Positions 15,860 through 24,031 of a stretch of DNA of 64,000 nt are shown here, in pieces. A program made the position numbers and the translations under genes. The notes beneath the pieces are model-generated. The model had not been told where the DNA came from and searched no databases. It saw nothing but the letters and a program-made list of their open reading frames with translations. The DNA is from JAIBJN01 sp963811635 (GTDB lineage: Bacteria; Actinomycetota; Thermoleophilia; Gaiellales; Gaiellaceae), in NCBI GenBank assembly GCA_963811635.1, contig CAWESB010000013.1, positions 62,001-126,000 on the forward strand. Reading direction: 5' to 3'. The stretch's first letter is position 1. Each line of letters opens with the position of its first letter.

Positions 15860-16741
15860 ATGATCAAGGGCGCGCTGGCGGCTGCCGTGACGCCGCTCCG
15901 TAACGACGGGACGGACCTCGACGAAGACGGGTTCGAGCCCCTCGTCGATTTCCTCGCCGCTGGAGGGCTGGACGGGATCCTCGCGATGGGGACGACAGGG
16001 GAGGGCATCCTCCTCGCGCCAGACGAGCGCAGGCGGGTCACCGAGCTGTTTCTGGCCGCCTGCGCCGGACGGCTCGATGTCGCCGTCCACTGCGGCGCGC
16101 AGACGACCGCGGACACGCTCGCACTCGTCGAGCACGCAGCCGGGTCGGGCGCTGCCGCGATCGCCGTCATCGGCCCGCCCTATTTCCAGCTCGACGACGA
16201 GTCCCTGCTCGCGCACTTCGCCGCCGCCGCCGCGGCCGCGGCGCCGACGCCGTTCTACGTCTACGAGTTCGCGAAGGTGAGCGGCTACCCGGTGCCGATC
16301 CGCGTCGTCGAGCAGCTGCGCGAGGTGGCGCCCAATCTCGCCGGCATGAAGGTCTCCGACGCGCCCTTCGAGCGTCTCGAGCCGTATCTGCTGGACGGCC
16401 TCGACATCTTCGTCGGCGCCGAGAGCCTCATCGGCGCCGGCATGCGCCAGGGCGCGACCGGCTCGGTCTCGGCCCTCGCCACCGCCTTCCCGGAGCTCGT
16501 AGCGGGCGCCGTCCGCGACCCGAGCCCCGAGCGGAGTGCCCAGCTCGGCGAGCTGCGCGACGGCCTCGAGGCTTTCCCGCGGCATGCCGCGCTCAAGCGA
16601 ATACTCGCGCTGCGGGGGGTCGCCGTGCGCGAGGACGTGCGGGCGCCGCTCCGCGGCCTCACGGGCGAGGAGCGCGAGCGCCTGGACGCGCTCGTCCCCG
16701 GCTGGCTTGGCCACGAGCCGGCCGCGCGCCCCGCGGCCTAG
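15860..16741 (+). CDS. Dihydrodipicolinate synthase/N-acetylneuraminate lyase family aldolase
   Basis: 293 residues, class I TIM-barrel aldolase. Motifs: AAVTPL at the start, GTTGEG (44-49, pyruvate carboxylate contact), Tyr135 in YVYEF, and the Schiff-base Lys164 in GMKVSD. The C-terminus with a run of Ala is poorly conserved. Start ATG 15860 rather than the in-frame 15731 because a TAAGGT -10 box lies 7 bases upstream and the longer form would overlap the divergent gene. No other lysine-pathway gene is close, so it may be DapA or a keto-sugar-acid aldolase; the Tyr-Glu-Phe in place of Tyr-Asn-Val/Ile argues against classical DapA. Confidence 0.85.
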   Translation: MIKGALAAAVTPLRNDGTDLDEDGFEPLVDFLAAGGLDGILAMGTTGEGILLAPDERRRVTELFLAACAGRLDVAVHCGAQTTADTLALVEHAAGSGAAAIAVIGPPYFQLDDESLLAHFAAAAAAAAPTPFYVYEFAKVSGYPVPIRVVEQLREVAPNLAGMKVSDAPFERLEPYLLDGLDIFVGAESLIGAGMRQGATGSVSALATAFPELVAGAVRDPSPERSAQLGELRDGLEAFPRHAALKRILALRGVAVREDVRAPLRGLTGEERERLDALVPGWLGHEPAARPAA

Positions 16742-17088
16742 AGCTGCGGCTCCCAGCCGTCCTGCGGCGGGGCGCCGACGACGACCCACGAGAGTCCTGA
16801 GGGCCCGGCGACGGGCTTCCGGACGGAGGCCGCGGCGACGAAGACGTAGCGGCCCGGCTTCAGGTCGACGACCTCGCCGTCGATCGTCATCGTCCCGGTG
16901 CCGGCGAGGACGAGGTAGACCTCCTCCTGCCCCGAGTCCGAGTGGTCGTGCTCGCGGCCCTCGGCGCCCGGCGGCAGGTCGACCTGGTTGATCCCGAACG
17001 CGTTGAGACCCAAGCGCTGCCGGATCTGCTTGAAGACCCCGCCGTAGGCGGGCTCGACGTCCTCCGAGTCGACGATCGCGTAGGGCAC
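16738..17088 (-). CDS. Cupin-domain protein
   Basis: A 116-residue single cupin: REHDHSDSGQEEVYLVLAGTGTMTIDGE contains the metal-binding HxH...E motif 1 of cupins and LKPGRYVFVAAASVRKPVAG is motif 2 (with the usual histidine replaced). Small cupins of this kind bind a metal and may be sensors or isomerases; function is unknown. The stop codon shares the tetranucleotide CTAG with the stop of the convergent dapA-family gene. Confidence 0.85.
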   Translation of the reverse strand: MPYAIVDSEDVEPAYGGVFKQIRQRLGLNAFGINQVDLPPGAEGREHDHSDSGQEEVYLVLAGTGTMTIDGEVVDLKPGRYVFVAAASVRKPVAGPSGLSWVVVGAPPQDGWEPQL

Positions 17089-17125
17089 GGGGCGGAAGTC
17101 TACGGACGGGCGAGCGCCCGTCGCC

Positions 17126-18688
17126 TCACATCCGGAAGATGCCGAAGGTCGTCTCCGGGATCGGTGCGTTCAGCGCGGCTGAGATCCCGAGGGCGACCAC
17201 CTTGCGCGTGTCGAGCGGATCGATGATGCCGTCGTCCCAGAGGCGCGAGGTCGAGTAGTACGGATTGCCTTCGTGCTCGTACTTGGCTCGAATCTCGTTC
17301 GGGTCGGCGCTCCCGACGGTCGACAGGACGTTGGCGGCCTGCTCGCCGCCCATGACCGAGATGCGCGCGTTCGGCCACATCCACAGCTGCCGGGGCGAGT
17401 ACGCCCGTCCGCACATCCCGTAGTTGCCGGCGCCGAAGGACCCGCCCACGATCACCGTGAACTTCGGCACCTGCGCGCAGGCGACCGCGGTGACGAGCTT
17501 CGCCCCGTCCTTCGCGATGCCGCCTGCCTCGTATTCCTTGCCCACCATGAAGCCCGTGATGTTCTGGAGGAAGAGGAGCGGGACCCGGCGCTTGCACGCG
17601 AGCTCGACGAAGTGCGCGCCCTTGAGCGCCGACTCCGAGAAGAGCACGCCGTTGTTGGCGAGGATGGCGACCGGATAGCCCTCGATGCGTGCGAAGCCGC
17701 AGACGAGCGTGTCGCCGTAGAGCGCCTTGAACTCGTGCAGGCGACTCCCGTCGACCAGGCGCGCGATCAGCTCGCGGACGTCGTAGCCCTTCGAGAAGTC
17801 GGTCGGCACGATGCCGTACAGCTCCTCGGGGTCGTAGAGCGGCTCCTCGGGCGGGAGCACGTCCCAGGGCGGGTCCGGCTTGCTCCGGCTGAGGTTGCGG
17901 ACGATCTGGCGCGCGAGCGCGAGCGCGTGCTCGTCGCTGACCGCGTAGTGGTCGGTCACGCCCGAGACACGCGAGTGGACGTCGGCGCCGCCGAGCTCCT
18001 CGGCGCTGACCTCCTCGCCTGTTGCCGCCTTCACGAGCGGCGGTCCCCCGAGGAAGATCGTCCCCGTCCCGCGCACGATCACGGTTTCGTCGCTCATCGC
18101 CGGGACGTAGGCCCCGCCGGCGGTACACGAGCCCATCACGACCGCGATCTGCGGGATGCCCTTGGCGGACATCTGCGCCTGGTTGAAGAAGATGCGGCCG
18201 AAGTGCTCCCGGTCGGGGAAGACCTCGTCCTGGAGCGGGAGAAACGCGCCGCCCGAATCGACGAGGTAGATGCACGGGAGGTGGTTCTGCTCGGCCACCT
18301 CCTGCGCCCGCAGGTGCTTCTTGACGGTCAGCGGGTAGTAGGTCCCGCCCTTGACGGTCGCGTCGTTGGCGACGATGACGCACTCGACGCCCTCGACCGC
18401 GCCGATGCCGGCGATCATCCCGGCGGCCGGCGCATCGCCGCCGTAGGCGTCCCATGCGGCGAGCGCGTTCAGCTCGAGGAACGCCGAGCCAGGATCGAGC
18501 AGCCGCTCCACCCGCTCGCGGGCCAGGAGCTTCCCGCGTGCGGCGTGACGCTCGACGGACTGCGGCGGGCGCTCCGTCGCGACCTGCATCGTTCGCTCGC
18601 GCAGCTCGGCGACGAGCGCCTCCATCCGCTCCCGGTTGGCCGCGTAGGACTCGGCCGCGAGGTCGGCTCTCGAGTCGAGGACGGCCAC
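17126..18688 (-). CDS. Acyl-CoA carboxylase beta chain, methylcrotonyl-CoA carboxylase type
   Basis: A 520-residue carboxyltransferase with two crotonase-like halves. Diagnostic segments: HAARGKLLARERVERLLDPGS, YLVDSGGAFLPLQDEVFPDR, AQMSAKGIPQIAVVMGSCTAGGAYVPAMSDE, LGGADVHSRVSGVTDHYA, LQNITGFMVGK and SFGAGNYGMCGRAY. The MGSCTAGGAYVPAMSDE phrase is typical of LiuB/MccB rather than propionyl-CoA carboxylase. It likely transfers CO2 from biotin on the alpha chain (12593-14215) to methylcrotonyl-CoA. With the LiuC-like hydratase it forms a leucine-degradation set. The GTG start overlaps the stop of a 47-residue upstream gene by one base. Confidence 0.92.
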   Translation of the reverse strand: MAVLDSRADLAAESYAANRERMEALVAELRERTMQVATERPPQSVERHAARGKLLARERVERLLDPGSAFLELNALAAWDAYGGDAPAAGMIAGIGAVEGVECVIVANDATVKGGTYYPLTVKKHLRAQEVAEQNHLPCIYLVDSGGAFLPLQDEVFPDREHFGRIFFNQAQMSAKGIPQIAVVMGSCTAGGAYVPAMSDETVIVRGTGTIFLGGPPLVKAATGEEVSAEELGGADVHSRVSGVTDHYAVSDEHALALARQIVRNLSRSKPDPPWDVLPPEEPLYDPEELYGIVPTDFSKGYDVRELIARLVDGSRLHEFKALYGDTLVCGFARIEGYPVAILANNGVLFSESALKGAHFVELACKRRVPLLFLQNITGFMVGKEYEAGGIAKDGAKLVTAVACAQVPKFTVIVGGSFGAGNYGMCGRAYSPRQLWMWPNARISVMGGEQAANVLSTVGSADPNEIRAKYEHEGNPYYSTSRLWDDGIIDPLDTRKVVALGISAALNAPIPETTFGIFRM

Positions 18689-18831
18689 TACTCGGGGTAC
18701 GGCAACCTGGCGAGGATCGCCTTGAGCGCGCGCAGGATTTCGGCCTCGTCGTGCCCGAAGTCCTCGAGGTACGCGGTCAGCGCGGCGCGCACGAGCCGGA
18801 GCTCCTCGTCGGTGAGCTCGAGCGTCTGCAT
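18688..18831 (-). CDS. Small helical protein upstream of the carboxylase beta gene
   Basis: 47 residues from ATG 18831. It reads as two amphipathic helices (LTDEELRLVRAALTAYLEDF and AEILRALKAILARL). Its stop overlaps the GTG of the carboxylase beta chain, so the two are translated together. Actinobacterial acyl-CoA carboxylases often have a small epsilon subunit encoded next to the beta gene; the position fits, but the sequence is not recognisably AccE. Function is open. Confidence 0.6.
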   Translation of the reverse strand: MQTLELTDEELRLVRAALTAYLEDFGHDEAEILRALKAILARLPYPE

Positions 18832-18919
18832 GGCTCGTAGCCTACGTCTTCGAGGGGACAACCCGGCCACATGGCTAGTGGCGGCACGAATTCGTGCTGG
18901 TACTTTCTTGGTGAGGGAA

Positions 18920-19837
18920 ATGCGTGGCCAGGGGACAGTGGTTGCCGTGCTCGCGTGCGGACTCGTGCTCATCGGCGCTCACGTTGCGTCTGCGAAGCTC
19001 ATGATCGGGAACGCGCGCGCCAACATCCTCGTCGGGACGGTACGGGCGGACATCATCGAGGCTCGCGGCGGCAGGGACGTTGCCTCTGGTCGCGCCGGAG
19101 TCGACTCGATCCACGGCGAGGGCGGCGCCGACGCCCTGCTCGGGAACTCGGGGAACGACTGGCTCTGGGGGGAAGGTGGCGACGACGTCCTCGACGGCGG
19201 CAGGGGCCGGGATCACATCTGGGGCGGTTGGGGCGCCGACACCATCCAAGGCGGCCCGGGCAACGACCTGATCAACTCGGACACGAACGACGGCCTCATC
19301 GACAGCATCGACTGCGGCCCCGGCACGGACACCGTCGTCGTCAGGCGCGGGGACCGGGCCTTCCACTGCGAGCACATCCGGCGACTGAGGGTCGGCCTGC
19401 TCCCGCCGGGCGGGGCCACGTGGAACGGTGGGGTGAACGGGGACACGCACCATGGGGACGAAGGGCGCGACTACCTGGTCGGATGGGGCGGCGACGACAT
19501 GCTCTTCGGCGAAGGGGGCCACGACATCCTCTGGGGCAGCGACGGCAACGACGACCTCAACGGCTGGTTCGGGATCGACTGGCTGTTCGGCGGCCCGGGT
19601 AACGACCTGATCGTCGGCTGGGACGGCAGTGACACGCTATTCGGCGGTCTCGGCCGTGACGAGCTCTACGGCTACAAGGGCGACGACGTTCTCTACTCGA
19701 TCGAGGTCGACGGCCTGCCGGACGTGATCGACTGCGGCGAGAACCCGAACGCCAACAACGATTTCGACCGGGCTGTCGCGCGCAAGGAGGACATCGTCAA
19801 GAACTGCGAGTGGGTCCGCATCCTGCGCCTCGCCTAG
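18920..19837 (+). CDS. Secreted RTX-like calcium-binding repeat protein (paralog 1)
   Basis: About 305 residues from ATG 18920; in-frame GTG 18911 is an alternative start. A Sec signal peptide (VVAVLACGLVLIGAHVASA) is followed by nonapeptide repeats of the GGxGxDxLx type (for example GEGGDDVLDGG, GGWGADTIQGG, GGPGNDLI), which bind Ca2+ in a parallel beta-roll. Two modules of the form DxIDCGxGxD...DxxxxCExV place cysteine pairs at the end of each roll. Unlike classical RTX toxins it has an N-terminal signal and no type I export genes nearby. It is probably a cell-surface or matrix protein. Confidence 0.85.
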   Translation: MRGQGTVVAVLACGLVLIGAHVASAKLMIGNARANILVGTVRADIIEARGGRDVASGRAGVDSIHGEGGADALLGNSGNDWLWGEGGDDVLDGGRGRDHIWGGWGADTIQGGPGNDLINSDTNDGLIDSIDCGPGTDTVVVRRGDRAFHCEHIRRLRVGLLPPGGATWNGGVNGDTHHGDEGRDYLVGWGGDDMLFGEGGHDILWGSDGNDDLNGWFGIDWLFGGPGNDLIVGWDGSDTLFGGLGRDELYGYKGDDVLYSIEVDGLPDVIDCGENPNANNDFDRAVARKEDIVKNCEWVRILRLA

Positions 19838-19932
19838 CGATTCCAAGAATTACCCGGCCTTAACAGAACGGCCACGGGTTCCATACACGGCGGTGGTTCG
19901 ATTCCATCCGCACGATCCACCTCTGGAAAGGA

Positions 19933-20832
19933 ATGCCCGTGAAGCGCACACATCTTCTCGTCGCGGCAGCCGCGCTTGCGGTGCTCGCACTCGCTCCGGC
20001 CGCGTCGGCGAAGGTCATCGTCGGAACCTCCGGCGACGACACGCTCGCAGGCACCGACCGGCGGGACTTCATCCAAGGCCGTGGGGGCAACGACGCCCTG
20101 GCGGGCAACGGGGGCTCGGACTTCCTCTTCGGCCAGCGCGGTAGCGACACCGCGACGGGCGATGCGGGCCGAGACTTCGTCTGGGGCGGTCCCGGGAACG
20201 ACGCGTTGGAGGGCGGCATCGGACCTGACGTCCTCTACGCAGGTTGGGGTCTGGACGCGCTCGAGGGAGGGGACGGAGACGACCTCCTCCGCTCGGGCGA
20301 GGATGACGGCGTCCCCGACGTCGTCGATTGCGGTGACGGTCACGACCGAGCGCTCATCCGCGCCGGCGACGTCGCCGTGGACTGCGAAGTCGTCAGGACC
20401 GCGCCGGCGCGCCCCAGTCGCGTCCATTTTCAGCGCGGGACTCGGGGCGACGACACGCTGACCGGCACCGAGAAGCGGGACTTCATCCTCGCGCGGGCCG
20501 GCAACGACGCGGTGTCCGGGGCCGGTGGGCTCGACTTCCTCTTCGGCCAGAAGGGGATGGACACGCTCAACGGTGACGACGGGGCCGACAGGCTTTGGGG
20601 TGGCTCCGAGGACGACCTCCTCCACGGGGGCAGCGGGCCGGACTGGATCTGGGCGGGTTGGGGCGCCGACCAGCTGTTCGGCGAGGAAGGGAACGACCAC
20701 CTCTTCGCAGCTGCCGCCGACGGGGCGGTGGACACGCTCGACTGCGGCGAGCACGCGGACGATCGCGATCGCGCCGTGCTTCGGCCCGGTGACGCGGCTG
20801 TGAATTGCGAGCTCGTTCGCACTCTCGGGTAG
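19933..20832 (+). CDS. Secreted RTX-like calcium-binding repeat protein (paralog 2)
   Basis: 299 residues from ATG 19933 with AAAGGA six bases upstream. A signal peptide (LLVAAAALAVLALAPAASA) precedes two blocks of Ca2+-binding nonapeptides (GTSGDDTLAGT, GGNDALAGNGGSDFLFGQ, GGPGNDALEGG; then GTRGDDTLTGT and GGSGPDWIWAG). Each block ends in a DCG...D...V(D/N)CE(V/L)VRT module. Same architecture as the gene upstream, with a 95-base gap, so a tandem duplication. A strong hairpin terminator follows. Likely an extracellular matrix or adhesion protein; no enzymatic domain is visible. Confidence 0.88.
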   Translation: MPVKRTHLLVAAAALAVLALAPAASAKVIVGTSGDDTLAGTDRRDFIQGRGGNDALAGNGGSDFLFGQRGSDTATGDAGRDFVWGGPGNDALEGGIGPDVLYAGWGLDALEGGDGDDLLRSGEDDGVPDVVDCGDGHDRALIRAGDVAVDCEVVRTAPARPSRVHFQRGTRGDDTLTGTEKRDFILARAGNDAVSGAGGLDFLFGQKGMDTLNGDDGADRLWGGSEDDLLHGGSGPDWIWAGWGADQLFGEEGNDHLFAAAADGAVDTLDCGEHADDRDRAVLRPGDAAVNCELVRTLG

Positions 20833-20852
20833 CCGAGAGCGCGTGCATTGAC

Positions 20853-20889
20853 GGGGACGGAGCCTTCCGATCGGCTCCGTCCCCGCCTC
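20853..20889. terminator. Bidirectional hairpin terminator between the RTX-like gene and trpA
   Basis: GGGGACGGAGCC (20853-20864) pairs perfectly with GGCTCCGTCCCC (20873-20884) around an 8-base loop and is followed by GCCTCTTTCC on the plus strand. It lies between convergent genes and could serve both. Confidence 0.75.
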
Positions 20890-21012
20890 TTTCCAACTCG
20901 GCACACATTCGCGACACGCCGTCACACACACGCGCTGTTCTCCTCGGTACGCTCGAAAGCGGGTGGTGGGACGGGGTGCCCCTGGAGAGTTAAGGAACCC
21001 GGAGGCCGGGGA

Positions 21013-21738
21013 TCAGGCGGCCGGAACGGCCGCCGAGTCGACCGCGACGCGGAGCGAGGCGACGAAATCGCGCAAGCCGCCTGGGCCCGACTCGTCGGCG
21101 ACCTGGATGGCTCGGCTGCCGACGACGATCCCGTCCGCGAGGGTTGCCGCGGCGGCCGCGTGGTCCGGCGTGGAGATGCCGAAGCCGGCCAGGATCGGCA
21201 GGTCGGTGACGGCGCGCGCCCGCTCGACCAGGCCGGCGAGCTGGCCGGAAACGGCCTGGCGCGCCCCGGTCGTGCCGGTCAGGGAGACGAGGTAGAGCCA
21301 GCCGTCGGTCCGAGCGGCGGCGAGCGCGACGCGCTCGCTCGTGCTCGTCGGGGCGACGAGCTGGACGCGCGGGATCTCTGGCGCCGCCTCGACCGGGAGG
21401 TCGGCGACGATCAGGCTCGTCGCGCCCGCGGCCCGTGCGTCTTCCCAGAAGCGTTCGTACCCGTACGCCTCGAGGATCGAGGCATAGGTCATGGGGACGA
21501 GCGGCACGTCAGGCCCGACGCGCCGGCGGGTCTCGGCCAGGCATTCCAGGCACCGCTGGGTGCGCATGCCCTGCCGGAGCGCCCTCTCGCCGGCGAGGCG
21601 GATCACCGGGCCGTCAGCCAGCGGGTCCGAGAACGGGAACCCAAGCTCGAGCAGGTCGGCGCCGCCCTCGACCGCGGCCTCCGCCAGCTCCGGCGTCTCC
21701 GGGAACGACATCAGGTAGATGGAGACGCGCTTGTTCAT
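21013..21738 (-). CDS. trpA: Tryptophan synthase alpha chain
   Basis: 241 residues from ATG 21738. TIM-barrel that splits indole-3-glycerol phosphate to indole and glyceraldehyde-3-phosphate and channels indole to TrpB. Motifs: GADLLELGFPFSDPLADGPVI with the catalytic Glu in LELGFPFSDP, VPLVPMTYASILEAYG, LIVADLPVEA, LVSLTGTTGARQ, and PILAGFGISTPDHA. Slightly shorter than the ~265 residues usual in enteric bacteria, mostly at the N-terminus. The ATG overlaps the trpB stop (ATGA). Last gene of the trp operon. Confidence 0.95.
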   Translation of the reverse strand: MNKRVSIYLMSFPETPELAEAAVEGGADLLELGFPFSDPLADGPVIRLAGERALRQGMRTQRCLECLAETRRRVGPDVPLVPMTYASILEAYGYERFWEDARAAGATSLIVADLPVEAAPEIPRVQLVAPTSTSERVALAAARTDGWLYLVSLTGTTGARQAVSGQLAGLVERARAVTDLPILAGFGISTPDHAAAAATLADGIVVGSRAIQVADESGPGGLRDFVASLRVAVDSAAVPAA

Positions 21739-22862
21739 GCGTGCGAGAGGACGACCGCGAGATCCTTGTCGCCCCGGCCGGACAGGCAGACGGCGATCAG
21801 TTCCGCGTCGAGCTCGAGCGCCCGCGCGAGCGCGTGCGAGGGCTCGAGCGCGGCGATGATCCCCTCGCGCTCGGCGAGCAGGTGGAGTGCAGCGAGCGCC
21901 TCGTCGTCGGTGGCCGACACGTACTCGGCACGGCCCGAGTCGCGCAGGTACGCGTGCTCGGGGCCGACGCCCGGGTAGTCGAGGCCGGCGGAGATCGAGT
22001 GAGCGTCCGCGATCTGGCCGTCGTCGTCGGCGAGAATCGAGGAGCGGGCGCCGTGGAGGACTCCGGGCCGCCCGCTGCCGAGGCTGGCCGCGCCTGCCGC
22101 TTCCACGCCGATCAGGCGGACGTCCTCGTCCGCGACGAAGCCGGCGAACATGCCGATCGCGTTCGAGCCGCCCCCGACGCAGGCGACAACCGCGTCCGGA
22201 AGCCGCTCCTCGGCCTCGAGGATCTGGGCGCGCGCCTCGGCGCCGATGACGGCCTGGAGCTCGCGCACGATCTCCGGATACGGGTGCGGGCCGACGCAGG
22301 AGCCGATCAGGTAGTGGGTGGTCTCCACGTTCGTGATCCAGTCGCGGATCGCCTCGCTCGTCGCCTCCTTCAGCGTCCGCGTGCCGAACTCGACCGGGCG
22401 CACCTCGGCGCCGAGCAAGCCCATGCGCTCGACGTTGGGCTTCTGCCGTTCCATGTCCTCGGCGCCCATGTAGACGACGCACTCCATGCCAAAGCGCGCG
22501 CAGACGGTCGCAGCGGCGACGCCGTGCTGGCCGGCGCCCGTCTCGGCCACGATGCGCTGCTTCTCGAGCCGCCGCGCGATCAGCGCCTGCCCGACGGCGT
22601 TGTTGATCTTGTGGGCTCCGGTGTGGCACAGATCCTCGCGCTTGAGGTAGACGCGCCTCCCGTCGCCGATGCGCTCGGCGAGGTAGAGCGGTGTCGGACG
22701 GCCGACGTAGGTGCGCTGCAGCTCGCCCAGCTCCGCCCGGAAGGAGGCGTCGTCCCGGATCGCCGCCCAGCCGCGCTCGAGCTCCTCGAGCGCCGGGACG
22801 AGCGTTTCGGGGACGTACTGGCCGCCGTAGGCGCCGTAGAGGCCTTCCGCCGTGACGCTCAT
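21735..22862 (-). CDS. trpB: Tryptophan synthase beta chain
   Basis: 375 residues from ATG 22862. PLP enzyme that condenses indole and serine. The PLP lysine lies in KREDLCHTGAHKINNAVGQ, the family signature; ETGAGQHGVA and GGGSNAIGMFAGF (phosphate cradle) are present. The sequence is the regular TrpB1 class that pairs with TrpA. The start overlaps the trpCF stop by four bases (ATGA), and its stop overlaps trpA, as expected for stoichiometric co-translation. Confidence 0.96.
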   Translation of the reverse strand: MSVTAEGLYGAYGGQYVPETLVPALEELERGWAAIRDDASFRAELGELQRTYVGRPTPLYLAERIGDGRRVYLKREDLCHTGAHKINNAVGQALIARRLEKQRIVAETGAGQHGVAAATVCARFGMECVVYMGAEDMERQKPNVERMGLLGAEVRPVEFGTRTLKEATSEAIRDWITNVETTHYLIGSCVGPHPYPEIVRELQAVIGAEARAQILEAEERLPDAVVACVGGGSNAIGMFAGFVADEDVRLIGVEAAGAASLGSGRPGVLHGARSSILADDDGQIADAHSISAGLDYPGVGPEHAYLRDSGRAEYVSATDDEALAALHLLAEREGIIAALEPSHALARALELDAELIAVCLSGRGDKDLAVVLSHA

Positions 22863-24031
22863 GCCGCGACTCCTTCCCTCGAGCGCACGGCCTCGACGAA
22901 GGCGCGCACCTGGTTGTGGTCCTTGACTCCCGGCGACAGCTCGAGGCTGCGGCTGGCGTCGACGCCCCAGGGCGCGACCGCGTCGATCGCCGCGCGCACG
23001 TTGTCGGGCCCAAGGCCGCCGGCGAGGAGCACCCGGCCGGAGATGGCGGCCGCCTCCTGCCAGTGCTGCTCGTCGCCCTCGAGCCAGGGGAGGTCGCGCA
23101 CGGTCGCGACCGCCTCGCCGTCGCGCAGGAGGACGCCGTTCCGCGCGCGGTGGCCGTCCTCCTCCGGATAGAGCTGCACGAGATCGGTGCCGGCGTCCAC
23201 CGGCTCGCCGACGCACACCGCTACCGAGAGCATCGTGTCGGGCACGGGGAGCGGAGCCTCCGCGCGGCGCGGGCTCTCGGCAAGCACGAAGCCCGCCATG
23301 TCCGCGCCGGCCTCGGCTGCGGCAGCGACGTCCTCCTCGCGGGTGAGCCCGCAGACCTTCACGAGCGGGCGCGCGAGGATCTCCGCGAGCTTGGCGCCGG
23401 GATCGTCCGCGCGCATGAGCGCGGAGCCGACGAGGATCGCGCTCGCCCCGGCGAGCTCGGCCTCGGCGCCCTGGGCGCGGTTGCCGATCGCACTCTCGGC
23501 CACGATCACGCGCTCGCGGGGGGCACTCGCGACGAGCGCGAGCTGCGTGCGCCGATCGATCGCGAACGTGCCCAGGTCGCGCGCGTTGATGCCGATGATC
23601 TCGGCGTCGAGCTCGACGGCCCGGCGAAGCTCCTCGGCGTCGTGGGCCTCGACGAGGAGGTCGAGCCCGAGCTCGCGGCCGCCGGCGAGCATGAGCCGCG
23701 CCTGCTCGTCGGCGAGGTCTCGGAGGAGGAGCAGCGCCGCGTCGGCGCCTGCGATTCGGGCTTGCAGCAGGTCACCCTGATCGTCGAAGAAGCCCTTGGC
23801 GAGAAGCGGGACGCTCGTTGCCGCCCGGGCCGCGGCGAGGTCTTCGAAGGTGCCGCCGAAGCGTTCGTCGACCAGGATCGAGACGGCAGCCGCGCCGTTG
23901 GCGCCGAACGCCTTGGCGAGCGTGGCCGGATCCGCATCCGGGCGCAGGTCGCCCGCGGACGGCGAGCGACGCTTCACCTCGGCGATCGCGCGCAGGCCGC
24001 CCTGCTCGAGCGCATCCCGGAAGCGTCCCAT
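22859..24031 (-). CDS. trpCF: Fused indole-3-glycerol-phosphate synthase / phosphoribosylanthranilate isomerase
   Basis: One 390-residue frame from ATG 24031. The first ~220 residues are TrpC (AIAEVKRRSPSAGDL, ILVDERFGGTFEDL, PLLAKGFFDDQGDL, EIIGINARDLGTF, VIVAESAI, AILVGSALM). The rest is TrpF (LVKVCGLTREEDV with the catalytic Cys, AGFVLAESPRR, LLAGGLGPDNVRAAI, GVDASRSLELSPGVKD). The fusion order C-F is the one known from enteric bacteria. The TrpF half is short, about 170 residues. No frame change or stop lies between the domains. The two enzymes act in non-consecutive order: TrpF first, then TrpC. Confidence 0.93.
   Translation of the reverse strand: MGRFRDALEQGGLRAIAEVKRRSPSAGDLRPDADPATLAKAFGANGAAAVSILVDERFGGTFEDLAAARAATSVPLLAKGFFDDQGDLLQARIAGADAALLLLRDLADEQARLMLAGGRELGLDLLVEAHDAEELRRAVELDAEIIGINARDLGTFAIDRRTQLALVASAPRERVIVAESAIGNRAQGAEAELAGASAILVGSALMRADDPGAKLAEILARPLVKVCGLTREEDVAAAAEAGADMAGFVLAESPRRAEAPLPVPDTMLSVAVCVGEPVDAGTDLVQLYPEEDGHRARNGVLLRDGEAVATVRDLPWLEGDEQHWQEAAAISGRVLLAGGLGPDNVRAAIDAVAPWGVDASRSLELSPGVKDHNQVRAFVEAVRSREGVAA

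Noticed and set aside
18920..20832. RTX toxin operon
   Set aside because: N-terminal Sec signals, no toxin domain, no acyltransferase and no type I export genes.
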